Part shown: piece by piece, positions 55,630 through 64,000 of the stretch
Position numbering within the stretch: position 1 is the first letter of the stretch
Layout of the letters: each line of letters opens with the position of its first letter
DNA from: Latrodectus hesperus
Lineage: Eukaryota > Arthropoda > Arachnida > Araneae > Theridiidae
Reading direction: 5' to 3'
Assembly: GCA_037975125.1 (NCBI GenBank)
Contig: CM075854.1
Location: forward strand, 67,655,761-67,719,760
Length of the DNA stretch: 64,000 bases
Translations under genes and position numbers: made by a program
Notes under the pieces: model-generated
The model's database searches: none
What the model saw: the letters and a program-made list of their open reading frames with translations, nothing else
What the model was told of the DNA's origin: nothing

Positions 55630-58398
55630 GGAGAAATAACTTCTTATTTCTTCTGAAGTAATTTTGGTGCAGATATTTTTTCCATATAACTGCCAAAGTA
55701 TAAACCTCCTTTATGGTTAAAATAATATTTGCCTCCCCTTTAGCATTAAATAGCATTTCATCTATAAATATTTAAGAGAATGCAAAATATGCAGAAACAT
55801 TTAAATTTCGGATAATTCTTAATGGCAATATTTTTTCATTCCACATAATGAACATGTAATGAATGATGTCTGTTAAAAGCCTTTTATGTAACATCTAAAG
55901 CATATCTATACCTTTCGGAAAGAGTCTTCATAGATAATGTGCTATATTTGTGTATCACAAGGGAGAAAACTTGGAAAACTTCAAGCACCCACTCCGACAG
56001 TTGAGCGCATAAGAAATATAATTTCCATCTCCGGTTGTTTCACAGTGATTGGGATTGAATCTGGGATGTTCCATTATGAAGAGCATCGTCCAAATTATAT
56101 AATGATACAAAATTATTTATAATTATTTATATTCCATATAAAATTTAAATTAATGACTCAAACCACGATTTATATCCAGGTGCCTGAAATGATCACACAG
56201 AACTTCAAATTTTATTATTACTGTATAAAATACTACGTTAGAAATGCTACTCAAATACATTATCACTTACTTTCCACAGCATAATAAAATAAATATTTTT
56301 CATTTTATTTGTGTCCCCCCATATTTTAAAAATAAAACATTTAATAATAAACAAAAATAAAAATAAACAAAATGGGAATAAAAATAAACAAAAATAAATC
56401 TTTCGCAAGCAATTTTTATACCCGTTTATTAATTTAAATTATTTAAGATCAAAATATTATTTATGGAAAATATTTTACCAATATTATGTTTTTAATTAAT
56501 AATCAATAACAATTAGATGAGTATATATATCTTTGTAATTTTCTCATAATATAAATTTAAGTTATACATTAATAACTTAATTGATGTTATCTTTAATGAA
56601 AAGTTACATTTTATGGTTACCCATGAGTATTTACTATCTATACTGATAATATTATATCCTAATAAGTATTTCAGCTTCCAATAATTAAATAAGATAAGCA
56701 TAAGGTCTTCTTGTGTACGAAAACAAAATCTCCGTCACAACATGTATTCGAATGGATTTTTTCTATATTAATGCGAAACCGGAACTCACAAGAAATCTCA
56801 GATAATTCTATTAATTCACTCCAGTGATCTCTATCACATTTACTTTAGTAGCCATGTCTCAACTTATTTACTCTATGCCCTTTTATTGATGTGAAAGTGC
56901 TTTGTTTAGTGACACTACACAACTGGATTCTAACCTAAAGTTTTAATTAACTTGTTTGTTCTATCTTATCTTATTTTCACAGATTAAATTAATATTGTAG
57001 CTTTTTCTTTGTATTAAAGTTGACGTATGCGTGATTAATAGGGATGTAATTAAATAGTTAACGTGAAAGCTATCTTGAGGGAAATTATACTAACGAGCGA
57101 ATGATGATTAGAATGATTTATTCTAATGAACTTTTAATAACCTTTTATAACTTCAAAATAAAAAGTTGTTTATTATTTTAGCAACAAATTGAGACAAATA
57201 ACTTTGGTGTTTAATGATAATATAGTTCTATAATTTTAATTTGGGAAATTCTCAATTCTTATTCTTGCTTTTCTCCAAAAACAATTTTTGTAATTGTGTA
57301 TTCTAAGAGCAATAACCTTTGATTTACAATTGATTATCAATTTTGTAGTAGGAATTATATATGTTTAAAGGAAGCATTAATGTATGCTTTTTAAAGTTAA
57401 CTAACCGAATAGCTAAGAAAATTCTATAAAACTACAAAAAGTATATTATATGGGAAAAATTATTTTTTGTTACAAAAAGAATACTTTCTAAGAATATTTT
57501 CAATTAAATACTTTCATTATAGATAAATTATAATTTTAAATGATAAATTTTTTAAACATTTTAAAATTTATATTATTGATATGATTTAATTTAAAAAGTC
57601 TATTAATTGTCAATATTTCTAATGAAGGAACTTAACAATAATTCTTGGTAGAAGTACAATATAGACATCAACTTATGTTTTTTAATAGGGATTTAAAACT
57701 AATAATCTCAGTTTATAAGAAGTGGCTATTAAAAATAAGTGGTATCTATAAATGAATTAGTATAATAATTGACACAATATAATTTCATGGATTAAAAATT
57801 TTACACATATCTTGAAAATATTGCATTTAAATTAAAAATAAAACTTTTGGCAGCATTCCTTTTTTAAAGATTTTAACAACGCTTAAAAATATTTTCCTTA
57901 TCATTCTAATGTAAGTTACAGGTTTAAATATAAGTGTAACTAAATAAAAACTTAAGAACTCTTTATGCCTAGAATGTTTTTGATTCTAACTACTTTGTAA
58001 TGAGAAATCTGTCAATCATAATCTTTATTGCCTTAGATATCTTTATTGCGTTATATATTTGTTTAAAAATAAAGAAATTATATGCATAGGAAAAAAAGCA
58101 ATAATTTTTCTTTCTAAGCGACAAAAATATTTTACATAGCTATAAAATATTTCTTTTTTAAAATTATTAAGATCGTAGAAGAAAGCAATTACGTTAATCA
58201 AAAATTTTATTATCAATGAATCAATAAACCAAATTTACTAAAAATACCAAGCCTGAATTACTAAAGAATTTAATATTTATCAGTTTATGTCTACTTGCAT
58301 ATTTATACTTAAGTGATAAGCACAAGCAGTTAAATTAAATGTTACCTCTCTGCTAATTTTCTTAGAAATCAAGCATTTAAATGCAACAAAATATTATT

Positions 58399-58580
<182 letters not shown>

Positions 58581-61500
58581 AATCAATAAAAGAAATAAGC
58601 AAAATATAAAACCTAATTTTGACGCGTGTATCTATTTATACTAAGCACATTATTGGAATGCTTTTTCTTTCAAAGCTTAAACTAAAGTTGTGGTAAATGT
58701 CTTAGATTAAGAATTTTCATATAAAATGCAACAATTCTAAAAAAGGATTATCAAGTTCAAAAAGAACCTAGCAGCGAAAGGTGTAATGTGAGGGCGAATA
58801 AGTCACTCCCAAGTTTGCTTTCCGAGCATTAAGAATCTCATTGTAGGAAAACAAACAGTACAGAAATTGTACCTTACATTTTCACTCGGTAGAGTGCGAT
58901 TTCAAAGAAAAGATTGCTGAAAAGTAAATTCACGCTATTACAGTTTGTGCTTAATCTCTCTTATTTTTTTTATATAAACTGCTCTACAGATTCTCAATTT
59001 AAATCCACTAGAGAATATAGTTATCTATTGAAATTTTTAATGTAAATAATACCATAGTAGAGCAAACTTATAATCTCAAAGCAAATACCTTTTTCCTAAT
59101 ATGAAAAATTCAGTCATACGTTTTAACTTACAGGGTTTATTTGAAACATAGTAAACATTGGCTCAGATAAAAAATTAAACTGAAAAGTTTGTTTCTAAAA
59201 AAGAGAGAGAGTTTATTAAATAGATAAATTTTTATTTAATGAAATGGTGTCAAAATAACAAAAATTTAATCAAATTAGTTTTAAAAATAAACTAAGAAAA
59301 TTTTGCTTTTCCCAAATTGTATATTGATAGCATTTTTCGAAAAATATTTTTTATATCTCATAAAAAATAAATGAATAATTTCACTTGTATAATCGATTAA
59401 AATGTCTTATTATTTTATTTTGTTATACATAAGAAAGAAAATTGAAATTTAAGTAAATCGTAGACTATCATAATCTATGATTAGAATGAAAGATTTTTAT
59501 TTCTCTGCTAGAAAACTGCTTTTTTTCAATATTAAGGAAAATAACTCTCATAAAAAAAAATTTTAAAGCCATATTTTAAAAGAAATATAATTAATATTTA
59601 AAAATAAAGAAAATAAATTAATAATTAAAAATATTAATTTATTTTCTATATATATCACTTTGAACTAATACTTTTTCTTTTTTTGTATGTCCTTTTCGAA
59701 ATTCTTCATGAATAAAATCTTTTCAAAATACATTTTAGCTTTTCGATATTTTCAGTAAAAGTGTTAAATATTAGAGATTATTATCCTAAGTAATAAAACT
59801 TACTTAAGTACTACATATTATAATGATCAATCACTAAGCCAATTCTTTAATGTTTTAAAATTTTCCAATTTTTTTATTAAAATAATTATTTTAAAAATTC
59901 TGAATTAGCTTCTAAAATATTTTAAAACTTTTTATGGTACAATTATAAATTATGATATAAATTGCTCAAATTTATTCAATCTAAAAACATCATTGTGTAG
60001 TTAAAAGAAAAAGAAAAAACTTTAATTTTAAGGAAAAATAAAATTTTTATTAAATGAAACTTTTTTGGGAAGTTAATTTAGCCTTTAATTTTTATGAAAT
60101 TTTAAAATATTAAACTAAAACTTTACAAACATGTATTAAATTGAATACACTCATATTTTACCTAAAAATTGAAAAATATTTATTTAATTTAGAATATTAT
60201 ATGAATAAATTCGGTTTGAATTTTTTGCATTGTTTAGGCTTTAATATAATTTATTCTATTTGAAAATAATAGCATTTTGATTACGAAGTTACTAAATACA
60301 ATAAATATGGTTTTATCTCATCTATACCTGCTAGGTTTCTAAAAAAAGTATTTATTTTAAAAAATTGTTGTTAATAGAGTTTATGATACTAAAATTTCCT
60401 TTTAACATTTGAAATTTTTCAAACTTTAATCAAAAAATATTTTTAAGCAATTAATTTCAAATACTTTGTATTGTAAACACATCATTTAGTAATTATTTGC
60501 TTTAAAATAATGGATATTTACTGCGAAACATTCTCCACTAAAAATTAATTGCATCATAATAAGTCTTCTGCCTCAAATATGCTATGTTAAGAAATATTCT
60601 AAAATAACCCAAGAGAAGTAATTGTCCTGGAAACTTAACTCTGCTTGGAGTATTTCATCCGAAACAAGTGGGTAAGTCCAAGTGGGTCGTTATCTTTTGA
60701 TTGTTTTTTCGCTTTATCTTTCAGCTCATTACCTGTAACTGTAACGAGAAAAATGGCTTGAGTTTCCATAGAATTTCAAAGCTCAAAAACTGAAAAATAT
60801 CCATATTAAGTCTTTTTTTTCATTTCTCTAAGAAACAATTGATGGTTTAAAAGCTTTCTATGTTTACCTTTTACATATATAGTCATTTACATAACATTAA
60901 GCAATGTTTTGTATCGAAAAGAATATTTATGGCAGTTTTTCAAACTTTTTTACAACAAACAGGACTTTCGCAGAAAGATTGTCCAAAAGAAGGAAAATTA
61001 CGCATGAAAGACAACTTTTTTATTTTTAACTGCACGAATATGCTTCAAATTTAATTAAAAATAAAATGATGGCAATTAATATATTATTTTCATACGTTTT
61101 TTAATCAGATTTTTCATTTTTGATTCGTGTTTGGGAATAGACAAATTTTGATTTTTTATAAATAGCGTATTGTAAACTTGGCAACAGTATCATGTTATAA
61201 CGAACATAACGACGGAAAAGTCTTTACAACAAACATGATTTTTTACAGCCAGTAGAACAAACACTATAAATGGAAAGGCAGAAGTTTAGTTTTAAATTGA
61301 GAGAATATGTTGCAACTTTAAGTTTAAGTAAAATGTGAATAATGTTAACTTTTAAAAGTTACATTTAATGTTTTTCAAATCATCCTTTTAATTCCTATAG
61401 CAGTTGGTTAAATATTATTGAAAGTTACTTGCTATCATTCTGTATGAAGATACATGTTTAATGACAAATGTTTCCTAATATGATAAATATTTTAAACAAG

Positions 61501-63061
61501 GTTCCTTAAATATGTATACTTTAAAACCAAAGATTATCCTACATGAATTAAAATATTACTCATATCAACATAATAACAGAAATTAACATCGTATTTCACA
61601 CGTAAGTGAAATTTAGTAGCAAGAAATGTAAAATAAATACAAGATAAAGTATGCCTATGATTACCATCTTTCTAAATAGTTTCATAAAATCTCAGTATAT
61701 AATTAATAAAGCAATTAAGAAGATAAAATAAATTAAATTTACATATAGAAGAAACTTACTGAAAAACAATGAGTAAAATATTTCGTCAAAAAGTTTCTAA
61801 GGAATAAAAAATGGTGTCTAAAATTATGATTTTTAAATTCAAGAAATGAAAACAATCTGATAGTTTAACTATCTTAAAAAATAAAAAAGTGGAAGAAAAT
61901 TTAAATTTGTCAAAAATTGTGAAATTCTTACAAATATGCATAAGATTCTATTTATGTTATTATAATCGTTATATTAGTTAACACAAGATGCGTAGAAACG
62001 GAAACATTCAAAATTCACGATCTTAAGAATGCAAACAAAATGAAATGCTAAAAATTCTGTATATCAAAGAATATATAATTAAATATAATAATCGCTAGTT
62101 TTAATAAACGTAAATGCAGTCTTAAAATTAATGAAATTCATGACTGAAATATATCAAAATTTAACTTTATTATCATTAAATTTCTGTATATTATTACATA
62201 CTCTTCTAAAAGTATCGTGAAACTCAATATGCTTCAAAATATGTTTATTAAATAACTATATTAAAATTTTGTCATGGAAACTCTTGACATCAGTTGTTAG
62301 GGATATAGCCTTTATTATTTTTATTTAAGCAATAATAAAAAGAAAAATTTGAACTTGTGAGAGCTGATAATAAATTTCCTTTTTTTAATAGTTTTTTAAC
62401 TGAAATATGATCTGAGACAGATCGTAAAAAATGTTTAGAATTACATTTATGTTACTTTTTAATTAAGCTTTTAATTGAATTTTCGACAGGCATTTAGTTT
62501 TAGGCTTATTTAAAACACCTTCTCTAAAAACTACAAATTTATTCTCATTGTATTTCCATATATAAGTCTTCTCTAAATACTTATTTTTTATTTCAAACCA
62601 CATCCACAAATTGGGAAAATTTTAATGCTGTTTAATACACTATTTTCTCTATTTAACTTGCCAAATCATCAGATTTCTTTTTCATTTTGTCTATTTTTGT
62701 TCAGAAAACTCAATTCTCAAGTTACAATAATATTTTTCCTAATCAAAAACTGAAAATGTTTTGATTCTAGAATTTCATTTTAAGAATTTCCACAACTACA
62801 AAAGCAATTTTATTTACTTGTTGAAGAAAAATTTTCAGACTTAAGCAATTAATGTTTCAGACATTATTTCAGCTTTTTTAAATTCTTTTATTTTATTGGA
62901 TCTTGTTAGTGATGTATTTTGCTGTGGAAAAAAATTTATTTTAAAATTTTGAACAAAATAGTTTTCAATAGTCTATTTTTTATTTTAGTTCATTCTTGAC
63001 TATCATTTCTATATCTAAATGTAATTTTAAAATTTTAATTACTGAGTTTGCTTGAGTTTGC

Positions 63062-63099
63062 TATATATATATGTATGTATGTATATATATATATATATT
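63062..63099. repeat. Short (TA)n/(TATG)n repeat
   Basis: TA units interrupted by ATGTATGTATG. Confidence 0.9.
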
Positions 63100-64000
63100 G
63101 TTGGGTAATGAAATAGAAAATCATTTGAAAAATCTTACAAAGAAACATTTTTTTATAAAATAAGTACAAAAAATTATTTCCAAAAGCTGAACATATTCAC
63201 GTAAAATGATCAAGTAAATAAAGTAAACTTCTAATTACAACATCAAAGAGAAAGAACAATAGCAGAGGAATCAATCAAGTTTAGTGCATGAAGGAAATAA
63301 AAAGAATGTTTAATTTCGCTGAAATTATTTTCAAGTTGGAAAGCTATTTTGCTGACAACCAATAAATTTTCTACGTAATACAGATTCAGAAAAGGAATTA
63401 AACATAAAAGAAAACAAAAAAAGAAACATGAAGTAAAAATTTTGCTGCATAGAGAATTTGAGTAAAATAAAAATTAGCTATGTTGTTTAATTACATGAGA
63501 AACAATATGAAAAAGCAGCAGGAATGATTTTCTTAACTATTCATTATATTAAGAAATTAATAGCATAGTTATGTCACTAACTAAATTCATAATTTTTTTA
63601 AAAAAAGGAAATGTTTTATTTTTAATTATCATTCATATTGCGTATAGCTTAATAAAAAAAATAAACCAAATGAGATAATAAACAAGTTATTTTCTTTTTA
63701 TCTCATAGTAAAAGTGCATTGGAGAATATTGTTTTGTAAAAATATTAAAAAGTAAATTTAGAAGCAGAATGAGAAATAAACACATAAAAAGGAAAGAAGA
63801 CCTAAATTCATATTTAGGATGGAAAATATATTAAATTTGTATTCAAAAAGCAAAAAAATTTGAGAAAAATCTTTATTGAAGCATTAAATACATAGTGAAA
63901 TTTGTAAAGTTTTACTTCTGTACTATAATAATTAATTGTTTTTTGATCTCAAAATTTTAAACAGTCTTCTGTATTATAATTAGCGCTTACAATAATTTTA

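Noticed and set aside
55594..55700. Strong acceptor-like CT tract as start of a Rab exon
   Set aside because: In the required phase the following codons read GEITSYFF and then stop, which does not match Rab. Probably a simple repeat.
58906..58935. Possible second Rab exon: GATTTCAAAGAAAAGATT encodes DFKEKI after a GGTAG
   Set aside because: The residues before DFK would be Glu-Cys instead of Gly-Ile/Val, the frame stops four codons later, and no WDTAGQE follows. Chance resemblance.

Overview
The window is AT-rich animal nuclear DNA (about three-quarters A+T by eye). It has very few coding islands, long (TA)n and one long (TG)n microsatellite, and many decayed transposable elements. The mix of Ty3/gypsy, several Jockey/I-like LINE families, Tc1/mariner, hAT and tRNA-derived repeats, plus a probable multi-kilobase intron, points to an arthropod genome, most likely an arachnid such as a spider. 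That assignment is an inference from element style. No bacterial, phage or CRISPR feature is present.

Layout. 0.66-4.9 kb: a nearly complete but dead Ty3/gypsy element with two LTRs, a 4-bp target duplication, decayed gag and protease, and a large deletion through reverse transcriptase and integrase. 7.3-7.6 kb: a hAT transposase tail. 8.7-10.4 kb: a 5'-truncated LINE reverse transcriptase on the minus strand. 11.5-12.3 kb: an eroded tandem repeat. 13.1-13.3 kb: an intact ORF holding only a Tc1-type helix-turn-helix domain. 14.1-14.9 kb: a possible MITE. 16.8-17.3 kb: a short mariner derivative with terminal inverted repeats. 23.5-24.4 kb: a LINE RNase H tail on the minus strand. 35.7-37.8 kb: two tails of one LINE family in opposite orientation. 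40.2 kb: a tRNA-Ile-like sequence. 42.9-43.8 kb: two long dinucleotide arrays. 46.2-46.4 kb: another LINE tail. 48.9 kb: a perfect 26-bp-arm hairpin. 49.4 kb: a candidate terminal exon. 54.9 kb: a SINE-like tRNA-derived repeat.

The only confident host gene is at 51.0 kb: the first coding exon of a Rab-family small GTPase, on the plus strand. It carries the P-loop and switch I threonine and ends at a consensus GT donor. It lies behind a comparatively GC-rich promoter segment with a palindromic CRE (TGACGTCA). No later Rab exon was found in the remaining 13 kb, so the right end of the window is probably its first intron.

No multi-gene system was found. The items most worth following are the stand-alone helix-turn-helix ORF, the perfect hairpins, the candidate exon at 49.4 kb and the self-deleted mariner element. 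Identities come from reading motifs by eye and no database search was run. Long stretches called intergenic or intronic may hide small exons that cannot be recognised here.
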